Shown here: one piece after another, positions 36,890 through 47,956 of the stretch
Position numbering within the stretch: position 1 is the first letter of the stretch
Layout of the letters: each line of letters starts with the position of its first letter
DNA from: Terebella lapidaria
Taxonomy: Eukaryota > Annelida > Polychaeta > Terebellida > Terebellidae
NCBI GenBank assembly: GCA_949152475.1
Contig: OX424561.1
Coordinates: 29,072,481 to 29,136,480, forward strand
Direction of reading: 5' to 3'
DNA: 64,000 nucleotides
Notes under the pieces: model-generated
What the model saw: only the letters and a program-made list of their open reading frames with translations
Database searches by the model: none
What the model was told of the DNA's origin: nothing
Translations under genes and position numbers: made by a program

Positions 36890-37005
36890 CATTTTTTTTT
36901 AGGGGGGGGGGGGGGGGAAGGGGGGGGGTTGTTCTCTTTATTTTTCTTTGGGAGTGGGGGGGGGGAGTCGTTGACTCCCTCCCCCCCCCCCCCTTGGCTA
37001 CGCCG
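36890..37005. repeat. Poly-G / poly-C inverted tract
   Basis: Two G-runs (36902-36930 area, then 36957-36965) followed by a C-run (36981-36993) can pair as a hairpin or form quadruplexes. The flanks AACCGCCCC-type are not conserved. Runs this long are also places where assemblies tend to be wrong. Confidence 0.6.
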
Positions 37006-37424
37006 ATTGCCACCGTGTTCGTACTGAGGCTCACAGGAGTAACGCACGCTTTTTATACTTGTATATGTCCGAGTGTAAAACTTCATAGGTCTATAGTCAT
37101 CTTTTCGATTGTAGGCTGCCTGGTTTGTTTGAAATGTACAACGTATCAATTTAATTCAGCGTATAGGCCTATATGTAGATAGGGTCGAAAAAAGATATTC
37201 AAACTTCTTGGTAGGCCGACATAATGGACAATTGAGGTTGTGGTAACCTCGGTGTCCGGGATTCTACCTGAGCTGGGAATAATCTATGTACAATCGCATT
37301 ATTGTGGTGCTGTATTTATTGGGCCTACACTTTGAAACATACATCATAAATTATGGTTTTGCATCGTGTTCTGCCGTCTTTGATGAGGCTCTCTCCGTAT
37401 GAACTGACACTAGTGACTCGAAGG

Positions 37425-40400
37425 ATGGTTGCCACGGTTACAATATCACCAAGTCGGCTTTTAGTGGACGAGCAATGGTCGCTGACCGTGAAAGGCCTGG
37501 ACCCATCGCAGAGAATCACATTGCTCTGTCGTCTGCACGAACCAAACATCAAACTTTCCGCACATGCGCACTACGTCAGTGACGAACGCGGCGTCGTTGA
37601 CGTCTCCACAATGGCGGCCGAGAGCGGCGGTAGTTATGCAGGTAAGCTGTAGCCATACAAATTACACTGACTTCTTTATCGTTTAATTTAGTTACACATC
37701 CTAATTGATTGCTAATTTAGGCGTCACCTGCTCATACTGTATTCATGAGTTATGTTGGAATCAATTTTAAAATCAGCCAAATTTAGCATTCTTGTTTGTC
37801 ACACAAACTTGAAAGTACATCTCGAGATAGTCGGAAATATATAGCAAATATGCACAGTTCGACAACAAATACTCAGAAAATTGCCGTTAATCGTGCATGC
37901 AAACAGTGGATAGAGAATGATCAGCCTGTCTACATTGCCGGTTGCCACAGTATCTAGACAAACTAGACGATTAGACTAGGCATTTCGGGGTAATGCATGA
38001 AAAAACCAAAATGTTTGTTTTTATATGTTTGTCTAGGGCAATGAGTCCGAAAATAACGTCCGTCTAGCTCTATCTACGATGTATCATTTCTGAGATATCG
38101 ACGAAAATGAAAAATGCCGACTCAGCAAAAAAATTTGAGGTCAAGGTCAAAGTTCATTCCTAGTACCCCTCAGATATATTTGTCTACGGCCACGAGTCCG
38201 AAAATAACATCAGTTGCCCTCTACTACCACAGTGCCGAAACCGACTATGGTAACGCGCATTACCATAATCAAAAATGGCGGCAGGTATTTGTGGTTCGAA
38301 TTTGATCGAGCTTAACAACTTCAATGAGAGGCTATTTTGAAGCATTCAGCAGTCTGTGATATAAAGTTGATTGTGCTGCACACAATTAATAAGGCGAGTT
38401 ACAGAAAAATGGGCTTTATCTACGAGATATCGGCGACTGAAAATCGTGGCTGACTATGGTAACGCCCGAGTCAAAGGATACATTGACTATGGTAACGCAT
38501 AGTGTCGACTATGGTAATGCATTCACTACTTCACTTCAAATAATATATATAACACAAGAATTGAACTATAATTTTTACGATATTCGTATATTTACTGCAA
38601 GTAATAGTTCTGTTTCAGGTTACAGTGCAATTTTTTCTTTAAACCTGCAAATATATACTGTACTGGGTGTAGTACCGTGCTGAAACCCATGCTGACATCG
38701 TGAGATGTAGAACCACTGAGTCGCATGTGATTAGTCCCGGTTACGTGCTGACACTTCGTAATTTGATGACAACAGGATCGATGGACTGAACACAGTTTGC
38801 GGACGATGTTCCAATATATGAAAACACAGGCCGTCACTTTCCGACGTCACTGCCCTGAATACAGGAACAAGGACAAGGGTGCGTCGGACTAGTAAATATT
38901 GAAATATTTGAATAAAATGGGACACTTCTTACCCCTCGCACATCAGTTGTAAGAAAGTTGCCTCGAACTAAGTTCCCTACTCCTCTTATTACTCAGTATA
39001 TTTATCAGAGATAAAAGATGGCAGACGGATAGAATGGCATCCGCATTTAGTGGACCATGGAGTAACATAATAGTAGATTAATTGGGGTGCAAATTCCCAG
39101 AGGCCCAAAGAGCATGGTCCCAAAATCAATGGCGACATACCGGTATTAATATTTACCCAGACAAACATGGTTTGTTCTCGATATAGGATAAAAGGCCTAG
39201 ATAGAAAACAAGATGAACTGTGCCACAGGTATGACCCACAGGCCCAACACTCCTTTTATAACCTCTCTTTTGCCTTCTCTTTCGTATTTTAGGCATGATT
39301 GTTGTCGTGAAAAGGCACCAACATAGCCTACGTTAATGGTGATCCATGTTCACACGACAAAAACACCCGTCTGCCTACAAATTCTCTACAAATCACACTC
39401 ATATATCGTCAATTTACATGCGACTCGAACGTACAGTGTGACCAGTGAGGGTCGCCGCGACCAGATCTCATGCGACTGGCATGCAACCGAGTCGCTGCAA
39501 CTGACTCGCATAGTCTGAGGGCAAGCTTAAATCAAACTTGCATTGTCTCCCGTTTTTGAAATTCCTCAATATTTCTGACAATTTGATGGGGAAATGCACA
39601 GATTTGTAAAATGCACAGATTTGTCTCATCATGGTAGCATAGGTCTGAAATGGTAATATTGATGGAGTTGCTGACCTGTGTACAGTAATAAAATCGTATA
39701 GTTTGTTTTACATGGATTTGTGATAAAATAACAGATGATCCGAGAGTTTTCAACACATTTTTATTCTACCCCTCAAATCATTGTTATGTTGACAAAGAAT
39801 TGTGTTTGTGTACGAAAGCCCCATCGCATTACCATAGTCATTAAATTTCCTACAAATCACATTACCATAGTCTGACATTCGCGTTACCCTAGTCAGGACA
39901 CAATTGTCCACACTCCGTTTCCACTAATATATCACCAAGTGACTCATTGCACATATTCGGGATTAACCTACATGTATCGATTTCGCTATCTGTCGAAGAT
40001 CCACTCGATTTATACACGTTATATGCATATAAATTCACGAGCAAATTCGAACCACAAGTGCCTGTCGCCATTTTCGACTATGGTAATGCGCGTTACCATA
40101 GTCGGTTTCGGCACTGTGTACTACGCACCGTTTCTGAGATATCGACGAAAACGAAAAATGCTGATTCAGCGAAAAAATTTGAGATCAAGGTCAAAGGTCA
40201 TCACTAATGCCCTTAAGACAAGTTAGTATAGGGCCAGGAGTTCGAAAATAACGTCTGTTTCGCTCTACGACGTACCGTTTCCGAGATATCGATGAAAACG
40301 AAAAATGCCGACTCAACAAAAAAATTCAAAGTCAAGGTCAAAGGGTCCCTAATACCTCTTAGACATGTTTGTTTAGGACGACGAGTCCGAAAATAACGTT

Positions 40401-43400
40401 AGTTTTGCTCTACGGTACACCGCTTCTGAGATTTCGACGAAAACGAAAAATGCTGACTCAGCGGAAACATTTAAGGTCAAGGTCAAAGGTAATCCATAAT
40501 ACCTATGATGTCTGATGTCATATGATGTCTGTTTCACTGTACTATGCACCGTTTCTGAGATATCGACGAGAACGAAAAATGCTGACTCAGCTAAAAAATT
40601 TAAGGTCAAAGTCAAAGGTCATCCCTAATACCCTTAAGAGATGTTTGTCTAGGGCCACGAGTCCGAAAATAATGTCCGTTTCGCTCTACGACGCACCCTT
40701 GCCGAGATATCGACGAAAACGAAAAATGCCTACTCAGCGAAAAAATTTAAGGTCAAGGTCAAAGGTCATCCATAATACCCTTTAGACATGTTTGTTTAGG
40801 ATGATGAGTCCGTTTCGCTCTACGACGCACCGTTTCTGAGATATCGACGAAAACGAAAAATGCCTACTCAGCGAAAAAATTTAAGGTCAAGGTCAAAGGT
40901 CATTCATAATACCCTTTAGACATGTTTGTATAGGATGACGAGTCCGAAAATAACGTCCGTTTGGCTCTACGACGTAGCCTTGCCGAGATTTCGATGAAAA
41001 CGAAAAATGCCAACTCAGCAAATAAATTTGAGGTCAAGGTCAAAGGTCATCCCTAATACCCTTAAGACCTGTTTGTTCAGGGCCAGAAGTCCGAAATTAA
41101 CATCCGTTTCACTCTACGACGCACCGTCTCCGAGATTCCGATGAAAACGAAAAATGCCAACTCATCGAAAAAATTTAAGGTCAAGGTCAAAGGTCATCCA
41201 TAATACCCTTTAGACATGTTTGTTTAGGATGAAGAGTCCAAAAATAACGTCCGTTTCGCTCTACGACACACCGTTTCTGAGATTTCGACGAAAATGAAAA
41301 ATGCCGACTCAGCGAAAAAATGTAAGGTCAAGGTCAAAAGTCATTCATAATACCCCTTAAGCATGTTTGTCTATGATGACGAGTCTGATAATAACGTCCG
41401 TTTCGCTCTACGACGTACTGTTTCCGAGATATCGACGAGAATGAAAAATGCCGACTTAACTAAATAATTTAAGGTCAAGGTCAATGGTCATCCATAGTAC
41501 CCCTTAGACATGTTTATCTAGGATGACGAGTCCGAAAATAATGTCCGTTTCGCTCCACGACGCACCGCATCAGAGATATGCATGAGAGCCTCAAAGATGA
41601 CTCAGTTAAATTATTTCAAGCCCTAGGTCAAAGGTCGTTTGACGGATGGGCTTCAAAATCAATAGGCTTCTTCCCTGGTAAGTTTCACAGTCATTGCCAT
41701 AACACTTTTTGAGTTATCGTGCGGAAACCATAAACATTGATTTCATCCTCACGGACCTCACGGACCCCGGAGCCAGCTAGAAAACAACAGGCTTCTTCCA
41801 CACAACATTTCTGCACAGCGGTGGAAATTTTTTTGGCAAAGATACATCCAGGCAAATTAAAATTACCGTGCGGAAACCAAAAAGTGAAGGAAAAAAAGAA
41901 AAAGAAATGTTGACAAAACCATAAAAACATTTCTGCTGAAATGCCTTAATACCAATGACGTCATGAGACTGTGTGTAGAATCCGCCCGCGAGGCGGGGCT
42001 TTGAGGAAAAAATTGATGCGAAATAGACTGGCCCCAATTTGAATACTGATTTGGCAACTCAATTTAGGTACGTACTACGCATTTTTAGACCCCAGTTTGT
42101 ACAATTTGCTTTAATTTCCTGGGAGCCACATTTTCAATATTGGCTGTGCTAAAGCCACATTTCCAAAAAGACAAGGTACATTGTTTATCTAATGAATGAA
42201 ATTTATCTTGAATATATTTTATACACGTACCACTATTATAATTGTCATATCTTTTTCTTTCATTATTAAAGATTTTTGTGTGACAAGTTGACACTATTTG
42301 GAGTTGAGCCCATTGGACTGATCTGGAGTCTCACTCAAGAGCCGGGACAGAGACCTGGCAAACGCCTCCTTAAACTTGACGTACAGAATCCGCTGATTGC
42401 AAACGTCTACGTTCTGGACGGTTTTCTGGACACTGCCAAGGCTTTAGGCTCGGTGGACAGTGGCAATGCAATGGCTTCGACGTCATGCGAGAGAAGTTAC
42501 ATGGCAGAGGGTGTAAGTCGAATACCAGTAAATGAAGGCAGCATGCAAGGAACATTGTTCATTCCAAAGGGTATGTGCACGTTATTAGGTCATATACCTG
42601 TAACAGAAACAGAATGATGCTGGAATTTCTTGGTGAAACTGTATTTGAGTTACACATTTTAATATTCAAAAATATATATATTCTTGTTAAGGGCAAAAGT
42701 TTAGTTTGTTGAAATGCTACCAGGATTTTCCACACATGTGTTGATGACTTGCACCTACCTGCAGGCCGTGGTCCGTTTCCCGGAGTGGTGGACTTTTTCG
42801 GCGCGGTGCCAGGGCTGTACGAATATAAACCTGCCTTACTGGCATCGAGGGGCATTGCAACATTTACCGTCAGATATCTGACAGAGGACGGATCTGGACT
42901 CAGCATGTGCTCGGATGTTGGCCACTTCGTGGTATGGGACTCTTGAAGAAACTTGATGTAGTGGAGCCGACAATTAAAGTAACGTTACAGTTGCTAATAT
43001 TATTAATTTATATATAACTCTATATGTACTGAATCCCTATCTGAATTTTCTTTTAACTAGTTAGAAATATTCTAACAATTGAAAAGGTTTTTTTTTATTA
43101 TTTTGCAGACAGCAGTTGATTACCTATTGAGTCACCCGAAGGTACAGAAACCGTACGCCGGCGTGATTGGTGTCTCAAAAGGTGCTGGGCATGCACTTCT
43201 TCTAGCCACTTTCTGTCATAAGGTAAAAGTATTCTTATATATTTGCGTGTATTCTATTGTTATTCACATACCGGTATTCTTTTCTCATCATGTATATACG
43301 TTATCTGTGCTCACAACGTACATTTTTTAAGAACTTTCAACTGGACAGCTGATTAGAATATTTTTGTTTCATCGAAGCGTCAAATAAATTTCATAGCAAC

Positions 43401-45535
43401 AATCTTCATTCAAATTATTACGATAGTAACTCCACAACGACATGATAATACTCCATAATATGAATTTTTGGCGAATGTAATAATGTTCGTGTACATGTCA
43501 ATAGATAAGGTGTATGGTTTAGATAATTTTCTACTTCAATTTCAAATACCGCATTGGTCCTAAGAAGAGGGGCGTTTTATTACAAGACTTTCATCATTAG
43601 CCCGCGTTAAGACGTGCGAAATTTAGGAGACATTTTGGAGAAATCATTATGAAATGTACAGTGTTTATTGTGTGTTGATTTTCTTACAAAAAGATAGATA
43701 TGATGTTTGAAACAATATAATACCTTACTATAAGTAAAAAGGACAGTTATAGAGTGACGAACAGGGCATTCTTCTGCAAAAGAGGGAGGGGGCTCTTCTA
43801 TTAGGACACGTGCATTTTTTAGGACAAATACAGTATATTAATGTCGTATAATGTCGTTTAATTCAGATAAAAGCCTGTATTGCGATTTCACCGTCCGACT
43901 ACGTAACGATGACAGACGCAACATTTGGCTCGGAACGATTCCTGCAAAAAGGTAGGATATAGTAACTCATGTCTGCAACTTGCAGATATTTCTGTTCAAA
44001 CAAGCTACACGTAAAGTGCGCTATCACATACCATGAATTTATCGTTACAAACAGTAGGAACACACAGTGATTTCCGACAATGTGATAACCTTTGCGGGAA
44101 ACATCATGTTTGCACTATTTTTTTTCTTCACATTTTTGCTTCACGTGTCACATATTTGCTTCACGTCTACGTCAACGTCGTTATAAGTATATTGTAGTCA
44201 AATATAATACAGCCTGCTTCGTTAAAGATTCAGATGCTTCACATAAATATACAGAAACTGATGTTGTGAATATGGTCAGTTTCCTTATTGATAATATCTT
44301 TGTGGAGTTTGGTGGTCGAGTATTTCATCAGACTATTGGTATTCCAATGGGTACAAACTGCACCACTATTGGCAGACCTGTTTTTATACTTATATGAATC
44401 AGATTTCATCCAACATCTACAAGAGGAGGCACTGATACAATACACTGACAAAACTAGTTGAGTGTATTTCCCAGCACGCGGGAAAGATCTCGTTCAAACT
44501 GGCGGAAGAACAGAAAGCACTTGACCTTCGGTCTCGTGCTCTCTTGTATTCTTCCGCCAGTTCAAACTCGATCTCTCCCGCGTGCTGGGAAATACACTCA
44601 ACTAGTTTTGTCATTGTATTGTATCAGTGCCTTTTGCAATAAAACAACAAGTTCTCACATTTGTAGGCCTACATCAAAGTATGTTTTTCCATGATCTCAG
44701 TACATTTTTACAATTGCAGACTTTAAACATTTATTTTACTTATTTTAAGAAAAAAATACTTTTCAGAATGGACTTTGCTAAAGGGGATGTTACCGGGGAA
44801 GGAATCAGTTTCACCAGAATAAATAACCCCTCGGAGGAAGAACGAAAGCCTCATCAAATACCGGTAACTAGGAAGAGAGTATCCAAATATAATCAATATC
44901 CTATATGGTGGCCACTCTAATATCCGTAAATGATGCTTCACTCATATGTTTTTTTTTCCTTTAATTTCGTAGGTTGAGCGCAGTTCAGCGGAATTTCTAC
45001 TAATTCACGGCGAAGACGACCAAAATACCCCACCGATAGCGTCAAAACTTATTGCTGGACGTCTCCATAACAACCAGAATTATCGCCTCTTGTTGTACCC
45101 TGGGGCAGGTCATCTCATTGATCCGCCGTATAGTCCACTTTACAGAGCAACATACAACCCTCTCACGCGTCAGTGTCAACTTGATGGATAACAGTGATGA
45201 ATATGGTTAAATAAATGAATATTATATGAATTGATGAATAGACAATTTTTGGCATCTGAAACATCGGAAATCGCCTTTTTTTCGTCAGCATTATCGGAAA
45301 ACTTACGATGAATTCTTGAGGCATTCACATCCTGACGTATTCATTCCGTTCAACACAAGTGTACGAGTTGTATTTGAATGTCGTATATTGTAGGCTGAGG
45401 TTGATGTTTTCAGGCAGTGTAGTTGTGTGGGGTGGAAACACGAGACAACACTCCAAAGCACAGGACTCGGCTTGGAAGGAAATCCAGAACTTCTTCAAAA
45501 CCACTCTTACGCCTCCCAAAATCCCGGCAACATAA
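37425..45535 (+). CDS. Acyl-CoA thioesterase / BAAT family, gene C (eight exons, probably broken)
   Basis: Join 37425-37641, 42304-42570, 42765-42931, 43109-43222, 43867-43951, 44767-44863, 44973-45168, 45414-45535. Domain order as in A, B and [49 protein letters not shown], Ser elbow GVSKGAG, Asp in HGEDD, His in [14 protein letters not shown], then WGGNTRQHSKAQ. Relative to D, exon 5 is 85 not 86 bases (one base missing near GGCTCGGAACG), which shifts exon 6 and soon meets a stop. Exon 8 has one extra base and ends in PAT instead of ARL. The exon-2 acceptor lost its AG in a small deletion, and the next AG (42302-42303) removes one Gly codon in frame. An in-frame ATG at 37353 would add 24 residues (MVLHRVLPSLMRL and so on) resembling a mitochondrial presequence. 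It may be a pseudogene or contain base-call errors. Confidence 0.7.
38100..41630 (+). repeat. 147-bp satellite array in intron 1 of gene C
   Basis: Each unit reads roughly GAGTCCGAAAATAACGTCCG, TTTCGCTCTACGACGCACCG, TTTCTGAGATATCGACGAAA, ACGAAAAATGCCGACTCAGC, AAATTTAAGGTCAAGGTCAA, AGGTCATCCATAATACCC. The TTAAGG landmark lies at 40179, 40326, 40471, 40600, 40747, 40881, 41028, 41175, 41322 and 41469. Most steps are exactly 147, with three shorter ones caused by small deletions. The left part (38100-38227) is split from the rest by a transposon. It has no long frame worth calling as protein. Confidence 0.9.
38228..40118. mobile_element. 1.9-kb inverted-repeat transposon inserted in the 147-bp satellite
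   Basis: Ends CACAGTGCCGAAACCGACTA and its complement; the inverted repeats run about 90 bp, to GGTTCGAATTTG on the left. The TACTAC target duplication sits at 38222-38227 and 40119-40124. Just inside each tip is the perfect palindrome-forming phrase ACTATGGTAATGCGCGTTAC (complement on the other side). Further copies of GACTATGGTAAYGC are scattered toward both ends (38455-38520; 39830-39900). No transposase-like frame. Superfamily uncertain. Confidence 0.85.
41631..42060. repeat. Non-satellite tail shared by both satellite loci
   Basis: Follows the array directly and has a counterpart at 49300-49510: GACGGATGGGCTTCAAAATC, CCCGGAGCCAGCT, TTCTTCCACA, CATTTCTG, AAACCATAAAA. It therefore travels with the satellite as one unit. 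Confidence 0.65.
44195..44427 (+). pseudogene. Reverse-transcriptase fragment, probably Penelope-like, in intron 5 of gene C
   Basis: The plus strand encodes FVKDSDASHKYTETDVV, DNIFVEFGGRVFHQT and GIPMGTNC, the motif-B region of a reverse transcriptase seen in Penelope-like and related retroelements. It is a short decayed piece with no other domains, and it abuts the palindrome at 44428. It is absent from intron 5 of gene D, so it entered after the duplication or was lost there. Confidence 0.6.
44428..44631. repeat. 204-bp near-perfect palindrome in intron 5 of gene C
   Basis: Two arms of about 80 bp are inverted copies (GGCACTGATACAATACAC; GAGTGTATTTCCCAGCACGC; CTGGCGGAAGAA). A short loop with AGCACTTGACCTTCGGTC separates them. 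The right tip GTATCAGTGC also occurs in intron 5 of gene D, in its normal place. The left tip is thus an inverted copy of host intron sequence, not a plain transposon end. Confidence 0.75.
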
Positions 45536-45562
45536 TACTCGATTATGATGAATGGATGACAA

Positions 45563-45568
45563 AATAAA
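45563..45568 (+). terminator. Poly-A signal AATAAA of gene C
   Basis: AAAATAAACATG lies 28 bases past the stop of gene C. The equivalent signal in gene D is at 59835. Confidence 0.55.
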
Positions 45569-45639
45569 CATGATTATATGTATGTAGTTCAATTTTTTAT
45601 ACGTGACCCTATGTACTGTACAAGCGTTTTCTCCTTATA

Positions 45640-46030
45640 TTTCAATTTGTGCATATCGGATCTTTGGGCCTCTCGAGCCCACATATCGGGCCTTTTTCCA
45701 GCAATTCGAGGCACTCCATCTTCATACACAATGTCACGGAACGCAGTAAGCATGTTCTGAAACAAAATATCTCAACCAATGTCTGATCATGGTTGATAAA
45801 GTCAAAATTCGCTTCTTTTTCTTCGAAAATGGCTGCCATTTGGGAAAAAATGTGAAAATAAACAAAATCTAAAATAAAGCTTTCCTGGAAATATTGTAAG
45901 GTATTTATGTGCAATTTTTCCGAAATATTTGACTGTGAATTTTAAAGATAAAAATGTTAATGGCCAGACGGACGACAGACAAGTAGATGGACGACGGACG
46001 CAACGCCATGACAATAGGTCCGGTAACATA
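45640..46030. mobile_element. GGTTACCGG-family repeat element, copy 5 (right part)
   Basis: Contains the family right-hand segment (AAAATGGCTGCCATTTGGG, GACAGACAAGTAGATGGACG) and ends GGTCCGGTAACAT. No left tip was found. Lies just after gene C. Confidence 0.6.
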
Positions 46031-46589
46031 AAACTCACAATGTAAACGTTCACACAAACGCTGTTACAGTATCCGAAATTCCCACCTGTTTATCATCGGC
46101 CAATTATGCTGAAAATATCACCCCAGAGGTGGAAAAACCTCTAAAATTGAAGTGAAATGATGCCATCTTTGCTTCTTCAATGATGAATTCATGCAGTATG
46201 TTCATCAAAAACTTCAGGTAAAATCTCCATTCATTTAATATTGGCTAATGTACTGAAAACGTCCAGAGCCACCCGAAATTCATTGAAAAAATAATTGAAA
46301 TAATCATTATCATGTTTATTTCACAAACAATGGCTGGTCAATACCAAAATTACAACAGAAAGATACGAAAAAATCTCAACTGGAAACTTTAACCGAATCA
46401 CCATTCATTTATTAATATTTCTCAAATGTCTTGATACCTCTAAGTCCAGGGCAAATACATTGGGGGGATATAAAATTTCCCCTACATCAATCATTGTCAT
46501 GTTTTACTTCATGAGAAATGACTGGTCGTTACTAAATAAAGTGAAAAACCTCAACAAACAATTTCAATCAAAATGATACGACGCCATCG
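46031..46589. other. Spacer between the two duplicated units
   Basis: AT-rich DNA without genes. Phrases such as CCATTCATTTAATATTGGCT and CACCATTCATTTATTAATAT suggest weak internal repetition about 180 bp apart (46228, 46402). Confidence 0.4.
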
Positions 46590-46790
46590 CCGCCACCGAC
46601 GCATGACAACCTGATCCCTCAGTCTAGCCAACCCTCTGGGGCGAGATCAATTTCTTCAAAACCTAATTCACTACTTTGAAATGGTAATAAGATGAATCTC
46701 GATTGTGATGCACGGATGATAAATTAAACAGTAATAATATACATTTGTAGTTCAATTTATTCCACTTTACAACTTCATGCCAATAAACAA
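46590..46790 (+). pseudogene. Remnant of an ACOT/BAAT last exon, left edge of duplicated unit 2
   Basis: CTCTGGGGCGAGATCAATTT then CTTCAAAACC would read LWGEINFFKT, which parallels WKEIQNFFKTT of gene C exon 8. It is followed by CTCGATTGTGATGCACGG and GTAGTTCAATTTATTCCACT as in the 3' ends of C and D. Only the last part of the exon survives. Same remnant as 33940-34080. Confidence 0.6.
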
Positions 46791-47685
46791 TTCGAAATTG
46801 GTTGGGAAAAAATATATGTTTGATAACTGGCGCACAAACCGGAACTATCGCGAATAATTAGAAATTTCTCTTTCTGGCATTGAAAGCAGGTTGGTCAAAC
46901 CCACAGTCAGTCACCAAACTTTCACGTAGGCTGAACCCAAGGCCGATAAAACATCCGAAATGTTGGTCTATGGTGAACACATGCTGCATGTGCTCTATCA
47001 TGATTAACGACTTACAGTACAAACATGGCAGGTGATAATAATCGTATCACATGCTCACGGCGTATCAAGTTGAGGTAGGCATTCGTGTAGATACTTTTGC
47101 AATGTCAACACTGAAGTACATGATTGTATTCGTTGTCTGACATTGCAAAAATGTACAATCTTTCCTACATGTACATGACAGTACTCAACATTTATCATGT
47201 TATAAACTTGTACACTCGGTATTAAATCAGACCTGGCCATGATGGCATTTACACCTTATCCCATTATTAGACAAACCATTCTGAGTGAAGTCCACGGTCG
47301 AGTCTTTGGACTTCGTCACTGAACTCAATACACTCTCAGATAAATGAACGATACGTGTCGGGCATCTTTTCTCTCTCTCAAAAAAAGAGACATACGATAT
47401 TAACAGGTACATGAATATTCGAAATTTTGAGTAGAATAAATTGGAAGTTAATAGACCATTATGCATGTTTCACAGTGAAGCTATACGAATTATGTTTTAA
47501 TCTTGTACACTCGGTATCAAACCAGGCCTGGCCTGATTAGCTAGACGATCTTTGATGTGTGAAATAAACGTACGTGCAAATAACTGGAAACGTGTTCCTT
47601 TTTAAACTAGACGTCAATGCCTGAAGATTTCGGTGTTTGAAGATTTCGGTGTTAAGACTAATTTATAATATTTATAGCACGTTTG
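46791..47685. repeat. Left arm of duplicated unit 2 (non-coding)
   Basis: Counterpart of 34081-34890. Identifying phrases: TCTCTTTCTGGCATTGAAAG, GATTAACGACTTACAGTACA, AAGTCCACGGTCGAGTCTTT. No coding capacity. Confidence 0.65.
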
Positions 47686-47956
47686 CCACGGGCTCTACGA
47701 CACACGAAGGACACACACAAGATATCGACGAAAATGAAAAATGTCGATTCAGCAGAAAAATTTGAGGTCGAGGTCAAAGTTCATCCCTAATACCCTTACA
47801 CAAGTCCGAAAATCATGTTCGTTTCGATCTATGATGCACCGTTTCTGAGATACCGCCGAAAACGAAAAATGCTGACTTGGCAAAAAATTTCAGGTCGAGG
47901 TCAAAGTTCATCCATAATACCCCTCAGATATGTTTTCTAGAGCTACGAGTCCAAAA

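Noticed and set aside
31951-37425. A shared bidirectional promoter between genes B and C
   Set aside because: The two start codons are 5.5 kb apart with repeats and duplicated sequence between them; each unit brings its own upstream region.
40522-40785. Plus-strand frame of 87 codons in the satellite
   Set aside because: The peptide repeats with the satellite unit; 147 is divisible by three, so long frames arise without selection.
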